This document shows positions 1-8,054 of a stretch of DNA of 64,000 bases, one piece after another. The notes beneath the pieces are model-generated. The model searched no databases and was not told where the DNA came from. It worked only from the letters and a program-made list of their open reading frames with translations. A program made the translations under genes and the position numbers. This stretch comes from Actinomycetospora callitridis (lineage in GTDB: Bacteria > Actinomycetota > Actinomycetes > Mycobacteriales > Pseudonocardiaceae): assembly GCF_028737265.1 (NCBI RefSeq), contig NZ_JAQZAK010000003.1, positions 496,001-560,000 on the forward strand. The letters are read 5' to 3'. Each line of letters begins with the position of its first letter. Positions within the stretch are counted from its first letter, which is position 1.

Positions 1-190
1 GTGCGGCCGCGATGTTGAGGTAGCACTGCTCGGCCTGCGCGGCGACGTCGTCGCGGCCCACGAGGGTGCCCTCGACGTCCCAGGACACCTGCCCGGCGAG
101 GTACACGGTGCGCGAGCCCTCCGCGACGGCGACCTGGTGGTGGACGTCGACCCGGTGGACCTGCTCGGGATGCACCAGCTGGACGGTCAT
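1..190 (-). CDS. RidA family protein, N-terminal part (runs off the window)
   Basis: Only the first 63 residues are inside the window. They begin MTVQLVHPEQVHRVDVHHQV and contain GSRTVYLAGQVSWD, the strand-turn pattern at the start of RidA/YjgF/UK114 proteins, followed by the usual AAQAEQCYLN helix. Family members deaminate reactive enamine/imine intermediates or act as small trimeric enzymes of unknown substrate. The catalytic arginine region lies beyond the edge, so activity cannot be judged. A GGGGAGAGGAG ribosome site precedes the ATG. The pfkA gene lies upstream on the same strand, separated by a terminator-like hairpin, so the two are probably separate units. Confidence 0.8.
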   Translation of the reverse strand, partial: MTVQLVHPEQVHRVDVHHQVAVAEGSRTVYLAGQVSWDVEGTLVGRDDVAAQAEQCYLNIAAA

Positions 191-238
191 CGGCGTGCTC
201 CTCTCCCCTGGGCGTTCTCGCTCCGGGGACCAGGAGAC

Positions 239-259
239 ACCGTGCCGTCGCGGCACGGT
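239..259 (-). terminator. Hairpin terminator after pfkA
   Basis: ACCGTGCCG at 239-247 and CGGCACGGT at 251-259 form a perfect 9-bp stem with a 3-base loop, 40 nt past the pfkA stop. No U-tract follows, as is common in very G+C-rich actinobacteria. Confidence 0.6.
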
Positions 260-300
260 CCAGCTCCTGTGAGCTGCTTCACCGCCCAGCGGAGAACACC

Positions 301-1326
301 TCAGCCGAAGAACACCTCGGCCTCGTCGAGGCGGGCCGTGGGGACCGTCTTGAGCTCGGCGGTGGCCTCGTCGAGCGAGACCCGCACGATGTCGGTGCCG
401 CGCAGCGCGACCATGACGCCCGACTCCCCGTCGTGCAGCGCCGCCACGGCCTGCACGCCGAACCGTGTCGCGAGGACACGGTCGTACGCGGTGGGCGTGC
501 CCCCGCGCTGGATGTGGCCGAGCACCACGGCGCGGGACTCCGCGCCGGTCTCCCGCTCGATCTCGTCGGCCAGCCAGGTGCCGACCCCGCCCAGCCGGCG
601 GTGGCCGAAGGCGTCGGTGCCGCCGGCGGCGATGAGCTCGCCACCACCGTCGGGCACCGCGCCCTCGGAGACGACGATGACCGGGGCGTACTCGTTGCGG
701 AAGCAGCTGTTCACCCAGTCGCACACCCGGCCCACCGTGAACGGCCGCTCCGGCACGATGATCGCGTTCGCGCCGCCGGCCATGCCCGCGTGCAGGGCGA
801 TCCAGCCGGCGTGGCGCCCCATCACCTCGCAGACCAGCGCCCGTCGGTGCGACTCCGCGGTGGTGCGCAGACGGTCGACCGCCTCGGTCGCGATGTGCAC
901 CGCGGTGTCGAAGCCGAACGTGTAGTCGGTGGCGGCGAGGTCGTTGTCGATCGTCTTGGGGACCCCGACCACCCGAACGCCCTCCGTGGCGAGCCGGGCC
1001 GCCGCACCGAGGGTGTCCTCGCCACCGATCGCGACGAGCGCGTCGACACCCTGGGCCGCCATCGTGGCGCGGACGGCGTCGGCGCCGCCCTCGCCCTGGG
1101 CGTAGGGATTCGTGCGCGACGAGCCGAGGATGGTGCCGCCCCGCGCGAGGATCCCGGCCACGTCCGCGATGTGCAGCGGCCGCGAGGCCCCCTTGAGCGG
1201 CCCCCGCCAGCCGTCCCGGAAACCGATGACCTCGTCGCCCGCGGCGTCGGCACGGTGCACGACGGCGCGGATGACGGCGTTGAGCCCCGGACAGTCGCCA
1301 CCGCCGGTCAGCATCCCGATACGCAC
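301..1326 (-). CDS. pfkA: 6-phosphofructokinase, pyrophosphate-type signature
   Basis: 341 residues, single PFK domain. It phosphorylates fructose 6-phosphate in glycolysis. Visible motifs: GGGDCPGLN (8-16) in the phosphate-donor loop, GGEDTLG (101-107), PKTIDND (123-129) with catalytic D127, and MGRHAGW. Known for the family: Gly104/Gly124 (E. coli numbering) marks ATP-dependent enzymes, while Asp104 plus Lys124 marks pyrophosphate-dependent ones, as in Amycolatopsis methanolica. Here D104 and K124 fall at exactly those numbers, so I infer a reversible PPi-dependent enzyme. The start is the GTG at 1326, preceded by GAGGAGAACATC. An ATP-dependent variant cannot be excluded without assay. Confidence 0.88.
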   Translation of the reverse strand: MRIGMLTGGGDCPGLNAVIRAVVHRADAAGDEVIGFRDGWRGPLKGASRPLHIADVAGILARGGTILGSSRTNPYAQGEGGADAVRATMAAQGVDALVAIGGEDTLGAAARLATEGVRVVGVPKTIDNDLAATDYTFGFDTAVHIATEAVDRLRTTAESHRRALVCEVMGRHAGWIALHAGMAGGANAIIVPERPFTVGRVCDWVNSCFRNEYAPVIVVSEGAVPDGGGELIAAGGTDAFGHRRLGGVGTWLADEIERETGAESRAVVLGHIQRGGTPTAYDRVLATRFGVQAVAALHDGESGVMVALRGTDIVRVSLDEATAELKTVPTARLDEAEVFFG

Positions 1327-1432
1327 GATGTTCTCCTCGTCGAGAGTCGCCGCGCGCCAGTGTGCCAGGTCACCTAGAACGGTTCAGCTGCCGCGCCCGT
1401 GGTCTGGGACCGGGGCCGGGCGACGCGCCGTC

Positions 1433-2014
1433 CTACCCGTCGATCAGCCCCTGCAGGGCTCCGCCGAGCAGCTCGTCCTTCGGCAGGAACCCGACCGCGC
1501 CGACGCGCTGCGCCGTCGTTCGATTCCCCGCATCGGCGTCGGTGGAGATCAGGACGACGCGAGGAGGCGACGGGAGGGCCACCAGCTGCTCGGTCAGCGC
1601 GAACCCGTCGCCGTCCGGCAGACCGATGTCGACGACCACCGTGTGCGGACGGCGCTCGACGGTGCACGCCACGGCCTCCGCGACGGTGCCGGCCTCGATC
1701 ACCTCGTAGCCCCAGCCGCTGAGGATGCGAGCGGCGAGGCCGCGGAAGCCGGCATTGTCGTCCACGACGAGCACGAGCCCCGTGGTCCGCGGAGGGGAAT
1801 CCCCCTGACCGAGGGTTGCTCGCCCTCCGGCGGGCCCTGCGTCCTCCGCGAACGGCGGCGTCCCCGGTGGCACGTCCCCACCGTCCGCTCCCCCACCGGA
1901 ATCCGAGACGCGGATCGGCCCCGCCATGGCGAGACCGGGGTGGCGCGAGCGGGACGGCCGGGTGTGCGGAGGCAGGCCGAGCGTCCGGCGCGGTGCGCCC
2001 GGAGCCCTTGTCAC
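1433..2014 (-). CDS. Receiver-only response regulator
   Basis: Up to 193 residues. The last ~115 form a CheY-like receiver: acidic pair in LVLVVDDN, phospho-acceptor aspartate in TVVVDIGLPDGDG, and the conserved lysine in GFLPKDEL. No output domain follows, so it probably works through protein contacts or a phosphorelay. The first ~75 residues are Gly/Pro-rich and unlike any domain; the start is uncertain (GTG at 2014; ATG at 1927 also in frame; neither has a good ribosome site). It is divergent from the NarL-type regulator at 2185. Confidence 0.7.
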   Translation of the reverse strand: MTRAPGAPRRTLGLPPHTRPSRSRHPGLAMAGPIRVSDSGGGADGGDVPPGTPPFAEDAGPAGGRATLGQGDSPPRTTGLVLVVDDNAGFRGLAARILSGWGYEVIEAGTVAEAVACTVERRPHTVVVDIGLPDGDGFALTEQLVALPSPPRVVLISTDADAGNRTTAQRVGAVGFLPKDELLGGALQGLIDG

Positions 2015-2184
2015 CGTCTCAGATTAGCGCGCCGCCAGGTGGTATCCGCGGCATCGCACGAAGTCGGCTCCGCGCCGGACCTCTGCAGGAGCACGATCCG
2101 CTGCGGTCCCGGAGACGGTCCGAGATCGGTCCGGAATCCCTTCTCCAGCACGGGGTGCGGGCCGGCAACGGCTAGTGTTCGCCC

Positions 2185-2844
2185 GTGGAGTCGTCCCTGC
2201 GTCTCGTGGTCGCAGAGGATCAGGCCCTGGTCCGCGAGGGGATCATCCGGATGCTCGAGAGCGCCGGGCTCACCGTCGTCGGCGCCGCCGTCGACGCCGT
2301 CGACCTCATCCGACAGGCCCGGCTCCACCAGCCGGACATCATCATCACCGACATCCAGATGCCGCCCGGCCGCTCCGACGACGGGCTGCGCGCGGCGATG
2401 GAGATCCGCGAGCTCTACCCGGGGATGGGCGTCATCGTCCTGTCGCAGTTCCTCGAGGACCGCTACGTGCTCGATCTGGTCGGGGAGCGCGCGGACGGGG
2501 TCGGCTACCTGCTCAAGGAACGCGTGGCCGACCGGACGATCCTCCTCGAGGCCGTGCGCAGCGTGGCGGCCGGCCAGTCGGCGCTGGACCGGGACGTGAT
2601 CGCCCGCCTCGTCGGTCGTCGGCGCGCCACCGGCCCCCTGGACGACCTCACGCCCCAGGAGCGACGCGTGCTCGCCCTGATGGCGGAGGGACGATCGAAC
2701 ACCGCGATCGCCGACGCGCTCACCGTGACGGTCCCGACCGTGGAGCGGCACGTGAGCGGCATCTTCACCAAGCTCGGCCTCCTCCCGTCGGAGGCGGAGC
2801 ACCACCGTCGTGTCGTCGCGGTGCTCAAGTACCTCCAGCACTGA
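2185..2844 (+). CDS. NarL/FixJ-type response regulator
   Basis: 219 residues. N-terminal receiver (about 5-125): acidic residues in VVAEDQALVREG, phospho-acceptor Asp in DIIITDIQMPPG, Lys in GYLLKERV. C-terminal LuxR-type helix-turn-helix (about 150-215): LTPQERRVLALMAEGRSN and TVERHVSGIFTKLGL. It binds DNA when phosphorylated by a partner kinase; none is adjacent, and the kinases at 12149 and 14522 are possible partners. The start is a GTG at 2185. It does not have the DosR-type recognition helix found at 47469 (here TVPTVERHVS instead of [10 protein letters not shown]). Confidence 0.88.
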   Translation: MESSLRLVVAEDQALVREGIIRMLESAGLTVVGAAVDAVDLIRQARLHQPDIIITDIQMPPGRSDDGLRAAMEIRELYPGMGVIVLSQFLEDRYVLDLVGERADGVGYLLKERVADRTILLEAVRSVAAGQSALDRDVIARLVGRRRATGPLDDLTPQERRVLALMAEGRSNTAIADALTVTVPTVERHVSGIFTKLGLLPSEAEHHRRVVAVLKYLQH

Positions 2845-3025
2845 CCGTCGCTCGGTCGAGAAGGCTGCTCCGGATGCCCGCCTCGCCCTGAGGGGTGGCA
2901 CCCACGGGCGGCGGGCCAACCCGTGCACGACCGACGTGTGCGCTCGACAGCGTTCCGTCTCGCTCCTCGGCCAGGCTGGACGAGCCGGTCGAGCGCGACC
3001 GGCGACCCACGCCGGGGGAGTCACG

Positions 3026-4294
3026 ATGCTCGTCGAGGATTCGCTGCGCGCCGAGGCCCCGACGCCGATCGCGGCCGCGTGGCTGCTGCTCCACCGCGAC
3101 GACGTCTCCCCCGACCTGCCGCCGCTCCTGGCGATCACGTCCGATCCTGCACGGGCGACCGCGCGCGACGTCGAGGCGGTGGACCGCGCGATCCGCGGCC
3201 TGTGGCGGGAGACCGATCCCGGCCGGGTCGTCCGGGTGGCCACGGCGGCGCTCGCCCTGGGCCGGGGCTCGGAGTGCCGGGCGGCGTTGTGGACGGTGGT
3301 CGAGGACGGCCGGGATGGCGGCGACGTGACCGCGGGCATCCGGGCGATCTCGCTGCTGTGTGCGGACGGCGTCGTCACCGGGCGGTGGGACGAGTGCGTC
3401 CGCCTCGCGGACGAGGGCGCCACCCTGTGCGCGATCCACGGACACCGCCTGCTCGCGGGCCCGCTGCGCCTGGCCCGGGCCCTCGTAGCGGCCGCGCGGG
3501 GGGACCTCGGACCGGCCGCCACCCACCGCGACCGCGCCCTCGGCCGGGACGGTCACCGCGTCGCGGCGCTGGCGGCGCTGGCCGACGACGACGTGGAGAC
3601 GGCCTACGGGCACGCGAGCGCCATCGCCCCGGCGGGCTCGCTGCCGGCGCACGACCATGCCGCCCTCGCCGTCGCGCCGGACCTCGTGGAGGTCGCCCGG
3701 TCGACCGGCCGCACCGGGGAGGCGACGCGCCACGCCCGCGCCATGCGAGAGGCGCCCCTCGCCGCGCTGTCCCCGCGCTTCGGGATGCTGGCCCTCGGCG
3801 CGGAAGCCGTCGCGACCTCCCCGGGCGACGCGGCCGTCGATCTGTTCGAGGAGGCGCTGGCCACGGTCGGTGGTGAGCGATGGGCCTTCGACCACGCGCG
3901 GATCCAGCTCGCCTACGGCCGCCACCTGCGCCGGAACCGGAGCCCCGCCCCGGCCCGGCGCCACCTCGACGCCGCCCTCGCCACCTTCCGGTGGCTCCGC
4001 GCCGAGCCCTGGATCGAGCGGACCCGCGACGAGCTCCGAGCCGTCGGCGCGAGGACCGGCGCGCCGACCCGCGGGTGGGGACGCCCGACCCTGGCACCGC
4101 ACGAGCACGAGGTCGCCTCGCTCGCGGCGTCCGGTCTCACCAACAAGCAGATCGCCGGCCGACTCCACCTCTCGCCCCGCACGGTCTCGGCGCGGCTCTA
4201 CCAGGTCTTCCCCAAGCTCGGGGTCACGTCACGTGCCGGCCTCCGGGACGCCTTGACGGGCCTCGCCGTCGCGGACGAGCGACGGACGTCGTGA
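3026..4294 (+). CDS. LuxR-family regulator with helical-repeat N-terminus
   Basis: 422 residues starting at the ATG at 3026 behind GGGGGAG. About 340 alpha-helical, Ala/Leu/Arg-rich residues resemble the TPR-like C-terminal half of LAL (MalT-type) regulators, but there is no Walker ATPase. The last ~70 residues form a LuxR helix-turn-helix: LAPHEHEVASLAASGLTNKQ and RTVSARLYQVFPKLG. It is presumably a DNA-binding regulator whose helical part senses a ligand or partner protein. Its stop overlaps the GTG of the next, paralogous gene (GTGA), so the two are translationally coupled. Confidence 0.8.
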   Translation: MLVEDSLRAEAPTPIAAAWLLLHRDDVSPDLPPLLAITSDPARATARDVEAVDRAIRGLWRETDPGRVVRVATAALALGRGSECRAALWTVVEDGRDGGDVTAGIRAISLLCADGVVTGRWDECVRLADEGATLCAIHGHRLLAGPLRLARALVAAARGDLGPAATHRDRALGRDGHRVAALAALADDDVETAYGHASAIAPAGSLPAHDHAALAVAPDLVEVARSTGRTGEATRHARAMREAPLAALSPRFGMLALGAEAVATSPGDAAVDLFEEALATVGGERWAFDHARIQLAYGRHLRRNRSPAPARRHLDAALATFRWLRAEPWIERTRDELRAVGARTGAPTRGWGRPTLAPHEHEVASLAASGLTNKQIAGRLHLSPRTVSARLYQVFPKLGVTSRAGLRDALTGLAVADERRTS

Positions 4295-6054
4295 CCGCGC
4301 CCTCGTCCGCGTGCGGGGACGACGAGGGAGAGGCACCGTCGTGCGGCCCGGACCCGACGCCCGAGATCAAGACCGTCCTGCGGCAGGCCGCCGACCTCAT
4401 CCCCGCCGGTCCGGCCCGCGCCCGCCGCCTGGCCCGTGCCGCCCACCGGAGCGCGGAGGTCACCGGGGACCTCCGAGCGGTGCCCCGGCTGCTCGCCGCC
4501 GCCCGCCGGGCCGATCCCCGTGCCGACACCCGCCTGCCGTGGGTGACGGCGGCGGCCGCGAAGCAGCTCCACGGGGACGGCGACATCGACACGGCGCACC
4601 GGGTGCTCCTCGGGGCCCTGGAGTCGGGCCCCCTCGACGGCTCCCTCGACGACGACACCGTCGACGCCCTCCATCTCCTGCTCGTCGTGTGCGCGGCCGG
4701 AGGTCGCGACGAGCTGTGGGCTCCGGTGCTCCGCCTCCTCGAGCGCTGTGGTCCGCAGCTGCCGGACACCCTCGGGGTCCCCGGCGCCGCGGCGCCCGCC
4801 CTCGAGCCTCTCCTCGCCGCCGTCGACGACCTGACCGACGAGCGCGACCCCCGCCGCATCGTCCGTGTCGCCACCGCGGCGTCCGACCTCGACCGCGGGA
4901 CGGGGTGCGGGGACGCGCTCCGGCGGGTCGTGCGCGACGGGCGCTCCGGAGGGGCGGTCGCCTCGGGCATCACCGCACTGCGGATCCTCGCCCTGGACGC
5001 GTACCAGGAGGGGCGGTGGACCGCGGCCGAGGACCTCGCCGGCGAAGCGCTCGAGACCGGCGCGGCCCGCGGTCTCCCGCTGCTGGCCGCGCCGGCGCGA
5101 TGGTGTCTGGCCCTCGTGGCCGCGGCGCGCGGGGACGAGGTCGCCGTGCGTGCCCTGACCGACGAGCTGACCGCGTGGGGCGTCCCCCGAGGTGCCCGGC
5201 GGCTCGTCGTCTACGCGGGCCAGGCCCGGGCCCTGGCCGCCCTCGGACGCGGCGATGTCGACGACGCCTGGCGCGAGGGCACCGCCGTCGGCCCACCCGG
5301 TCTCGTGGAGCCCCGGGGTCCGGCGCTGTGGGCGACCCTGGATCTGGTCGAGGCGGCCACCCGCACCCGCCGGTTCCCCGAGGCGCGCACCCACGTCGCT
5401 GCCGTGCGCGCGACCCTCACGCCGGCGCACTCCCCGCGCCTCGCGCTGCTCGCCGCGGGCGCCACGGCGATGGCGGCGTCCGACGACCGCGCCGGCGCCC
5501 TCTACGAGGCCGCGTTCGCCCTGCCCGACGCGCAGCGGTGGCCCTTCGACCTCGCCCGCCTCCGGCTCGCCCACGGCGAGCAGCTCCGGCGTGCCCGGTC
5601 GACGACGGCGGCGCGCGAGCAGCTCCTGCTCGCGCTCGACACCTTCACCGATCTCGGTGCCCGTCCGTGGGTCGCCCGGGCGAGCACCGAACTGCGCGCG
5701 GCCGGTCACGCCCCCGACCGGGGGCGCGACGGACCCCGGAGGGCGGGGCAGGCGTCCCTCACCGCCCAGGAGCGCGAGGTCGCGGGTCTGGCGGCGTCCG
5801 GGATGACGAACCGGCAGATCGCCGACCGGCTGCACCTCTCCCGCCGCACGGTCGACGCCCACCTGTACCGGGTGTTCCCGAAGCTGGCCATCACCGGGAG
5901 GGCGGCCCTGCGCGACGCCCTCGACCGTCTGGGCGAGCGAGCAGCCGGAACAGGTCAAGACACCGATGCGCCGCCGGAGCCGGCAGCGCAGCCTGGAAGC
6001 CCGCCATCCGCCAGCCCGAGATCCGACGTCACGCCCCCGAGGAGCACGCCATGA
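4291..6054 (+). CDS. LuxR-family regulator, paralogue of the preceding gene
   Basis: 587 residues from the GTG at 4291, which overlaps the upstream stop by 4 nt. It has the same architecture as its neighbour: a long helical-repeat region with matching blocks (RIVRVATAASDLDRGTGC here, VVRVATAALALGRGSEC there), then a LuxR helix-turn-helix (LTAQEREVAGLAASGMTNRQ, RTVDAHLYRVFPKL). It is about 165 residues longer at the N-terminus. The C-terminal tail is Pro/Ser-rich. The pair looks like a tandem duplication and could act as a heteromer. The cupin gene downstream overlaps its stop (ATGA). Confidence 0.8.
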   Translation: MTAPSSACGDDEGEAPSCGPDPTPEIKTVLRQAADLIPAGPARARRLARAAHRSAEVTGDLRAVPRLLAAARRADPRADTRLPWVTAAAAKQLHGDGDIDTAHRVLLGALESGPLDGSLDDDTVDALHLLLVVCAAGGRDELWAPVLRLLERCGPQLPDTLGVPGAAAPALEPLLAAVDDLTDERDPRRIVRVATAASDLDRGTGCGDALRRVVRDGRSGGAVASGITALRILALDAYQEGRWTAAEDLAGEALETGAARGLPLLAAPARWCLALVAAARGDEVAVRALTDELTAWGVPRGARRLVVYAGQARALAALGRGDVDDAWREGTAVGPPGLVEPRGPALWATLDLVEAATRTRRFPEARTHVAAVRATLTPAHSPRLALLAAGATAMAASDDRAGALYEAAFALPDAQRWPFDLARLRLAHGEQLRRARSTTAAREQLLLALDTFTDLGARPWVARASTELRAAGHAPDRGRDGPRRAGQASLTAQEREVAGLAASGMTNRQIADRLHLSRRTVDAHLYRVFPKLAITGRAALRDALDRLGERAAGTGQDTDAPPEPAAQPGSPPSASPRSDVTPPRSTP

Positions 6055-6434
6055 CATCCGAGCCCACGACCGCGACCAACGACGCCGTCGACGACCTCTC
6101 GACCACGCTGAAGCGCACCGTGCTCCAGCACGAGCCCTCGACGATCCCCGGCCGCGAGATCGTCCAGGTGCTCACCGAGATCCCCTGCGGCGTCGAGTCC
6201 GGCTGGCACTTCCACCCGGGCGAGGAGGTCGGCTACATCGCGGCCGGCACGGTCGAGATGAGGATCCAGGACCGGCCGACGATCACGCTCCGGACGGGCG
6301 AGGGATTCCTCATCCCGCCGCGCACACCGCACAACGCGCTCGACCTCGGGCCCGACACGGGGCGGATGCTGTCGACCTACGTCGTCGAGATCGGCGAGCC
6401 CCTCACGACCCTGGTCGACGCTCCGCAGACCTGA
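6051..6434 (+). CDS. Small cupin-domain protein
   Basis: 127 residues, one cupin barrel. Motif 1 is GWHFHPGEEVGYIAAG, with the two histidines and glutamate that usually bind a metal; motif 2 is IPPRTPHNAL, with the third histidine. Such proteins are dioxygenases, isomerases or ligand sensors; the substrate is unknown. The ATG at 6051 overlaps the regulator's stop (ATGA), and its own stop overlaps the next gene (CTGA), making it part of a tightly coupled five-gene chain. Confidence 0.85.
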   Translation: MTSEPTTATNDAVDDLSTTLKRTVLQHEPSTIPGREIVQVLTEIPCGVESGWHFHPGEEVGYIAAGTVEMRIQDRPTITLRTGEGFLIPPRTPHNALDLGPDTGRMLSTYVVEIGEPLTTLVDAPQT

Positions 6435-7039
6435 TAAGCCAGGGCTACTTCTCGATCGCCGAGACCGACGAGGTGCGCTCGGCCCAGGCGCGCCTCGGCA
6501 GCCGCGCCGCGGCGGCGCGCCGGGCGCGCGCGCTGGGCTCCTCGACCGACCCCGAACCGCGCGACGGCTTCACCGCGGCGGAGCAGGAGTTCGTCGGCGA
6601 GCGCGACGGCTTCTACCTCGCGAGCGTGTCGAGCACCGGCTGGCCGTACGTCCAGTTCCGGGGCGGCCCGCCGGGCTTCGTCCGCACGCCGGACGCCCAC
6701 ACGCTGGCGTGGGCCGACTTCCGCGGGAACCGCCAGTACATCAGCACCGGCAACGTCGAGGGTGACGACCGGGTCTCGCTGTTCTTCATGGACTACCCGC
6801 ACCGCGTGCGGCTGAAGGTGTTCGGGCACGCGCGGATCGTGGACGCGCGGGACGACCCCGACCTCGTCACCGGGCTGATCGTGCCCGGCTACCGGGCCGT
6901 CGTGGAGCAGGCGGTCGTCGTGACGATCGCGGCCTTCGACTGGAACTGTCCGCAGCACATCACGCCCCGGTTCAGCCCGATCGAGCTCGAGTCGCTGCTG
7001 GGCCGGGACGGCGGCTCCGAGGACCCCGATGCCGGCTGA
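6431..7039 (+). CDS. Pyridoxamine 5'-phosphate oxidase-like FMN-binding protein, probable CTG start
   Basis: About 200 residues with a split-barrel flavin-reductase fold: FYLASVSSTGWPYVQFRGG, then NRQYISTGNV and RVSLFFMDYPHRVRLKVFGH, typical of the PNPOx-like/FMN-binding family. Homologues as I recall them begin M-G-x-G-Y-x-S-I-A, and this frame reads xISQGYFSIAETDEV from a CTG at 6431 that overlaps the cupin stop as CTGA, mirroring the GTGA and ATGA overlaps upstream. The next standard start is the GTG at 6473, which would cut that conserved block. Function: probably flavin- or F420-dependent redox of an unknown substrate. Confidence 0.78.
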   Translation: MISQGYFSIAETDEVRSAQARLGSRAAAARRARALGSSTDPEPRDGFTAAEQEFVGERDGFYLASVSSTGWPYVQFRGGPPGFVRTPDAHTLAWADFRGNRQYISTGNVEGDDRVSLFFMDYPHRVRLKVFGHARIVDARDDPDLVTGLIVPGYRAVVEQAVVVTIAAFDWNCPQHITPRFSPIELESLLGRDGGSEDPDAG

Positions 7040-7624
7040 TCGGGAGCTGCGCGAGGTCTACGGGCGCCTCGCCACCCGGGACGACGTGCTGGCCGGCCTC
7101 GTCCGCCGGCACGGACGCCCCGACCCCTTCGTGTGGTCGCCCGCGTACGACGCCGCTCGGACGAACTTCGCGAGCCTGGTCCTGCACGTCATCAGCCAGC
7201 AGATCTCGACCGGGGTCGCCGTGCAGCTGTTCCGCCGGGTGGAGGGCGCCGCCGGTGGCACCCTCCACCCGGAGGGCGGCACCTGGCCGGGACGTTGGAC
7301 ACCGACCGTCTGGACGACATCGGCGACGACGACGTGACGGCGGCCCTGACCGCCGCCCGCGGGGTCGGGCCGTGGACGGCGCAGATGTTCCTGATCCACC
7401 AGCTGCGCCGTCCCGACGTCCTCCCCGCCGGCGACCTCGGCATCCGCCACGCCGTCGCGGCGGGGTGGCCGGGGCAGGGGCAGGGCTCCGGCCTCCCGTC
7501 ACCCGCGGAGGTCACGCAGCTCGGACGCGCGTGGCGGCCCTACCGGACCTTCGCCGCGGCGCCCCTCTGGGCGTCGCTGCGACCGGCCGTGGAGGAACCG
7601 CTCACGGCGTCCGGGCGAGGCTGA
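7029..7624 (+). pseudogene. DNA-3-methyladenine glycosylase (AlkA-like), broken by an internal out-of-frame deletion
   Basis: The N-terminal part in one frame (ATG 7029) has PFVWSPAYDAARTNFASLVLHVI and SQQISTGVAVQLFRRVEG, the start of the HhH-GPD glycosylase core. The C-terminal part resumes in another frame from about 7287: GTLDTDRLDDIGDDDV, then RGVGPWTAQMFLIHQL and VLPAGDLGIRHAV, which hold the hairpin and catalytic Asp (GDLG). The intervening ~25-30 residues expected in this family (the helix before the hairpin) are missing and the frame shifts near 7270-7290, between copies of GGCACC. It overlaps the upstream stop, so it belonged to the same operon. Probably inactive. Confidence 0.72.
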
Positions 7625-7639
7625 GGTCGCTCTTCTCGG

Positions 7640-8050
7640 TCATCGGTCCGTTCCCCCGGGAGCGGCGGCGTCGTGCGCCAGCCGCTCGAGCAGCCCGTGC
7701 ATCCGGTCCAGGATCGTCGGGACGGGCTCGGCGGCCGGGTCGACGTCGAGGCCGCGGGGGTCCCGGTAGCCGAGGGCGGTCCGGCCGCCGGGCTGCTCCC
7801 AGACCAGCAGGCGCAGCGGCAGGTCGTGACCGACCCGCGGATCGGCCTGCATCAGCCGGGTGCCGACCGCCGGGTCGCCGAACACGAGCACGACCTCGTC
7901 CGGGAGCTCCAGCCCGGCGGCGCGGGCGGCCGCGGCGTGGTCGATACGGGCGAACACGGCGATCCCGGCCTCCTCCAGCGCCCGCTCGAGCCGCGCGACG
8001 ACGCTGGCGACGTCGCGCTCGGCCTCGACCACCACGAGCCGCCCGGCCAC
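7640..8050 (-). CDS. DUF302 domain protein
   Basis: 136 residues matching the DUF302 pattern: an N-terminal VVEAERDVASVVARLERALEE helix, IAVFARIDHAAAARAAG, then VLVFGDPAVGTRLMQ and LPLRLLVWE. DUF302 proteins are small, often found with thiol/sulfur or stress functions; the reaction is unknown. The GTG at 8050 lies 4 nt past the stop of the hydrolase fusion, so it is the last gene of that operon. It converges on the broken glycosylase gene with only 15 nt between the stops. Confidence 0.82.
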   Translation of the reverse strand: MAGRLVVVEAERDVASVVARLERALEEAGIAVFARIDHAAAARAAGLELPDEVVLVFGDPAVGTRLMQADPRVGHDLPLRLLVWEQPGGRTALGYRDPRGLDVDPAAEPVPTILDRMHGLLERLAHDAAAPGGTDR

Positions 8051-8054
8051 GGGG

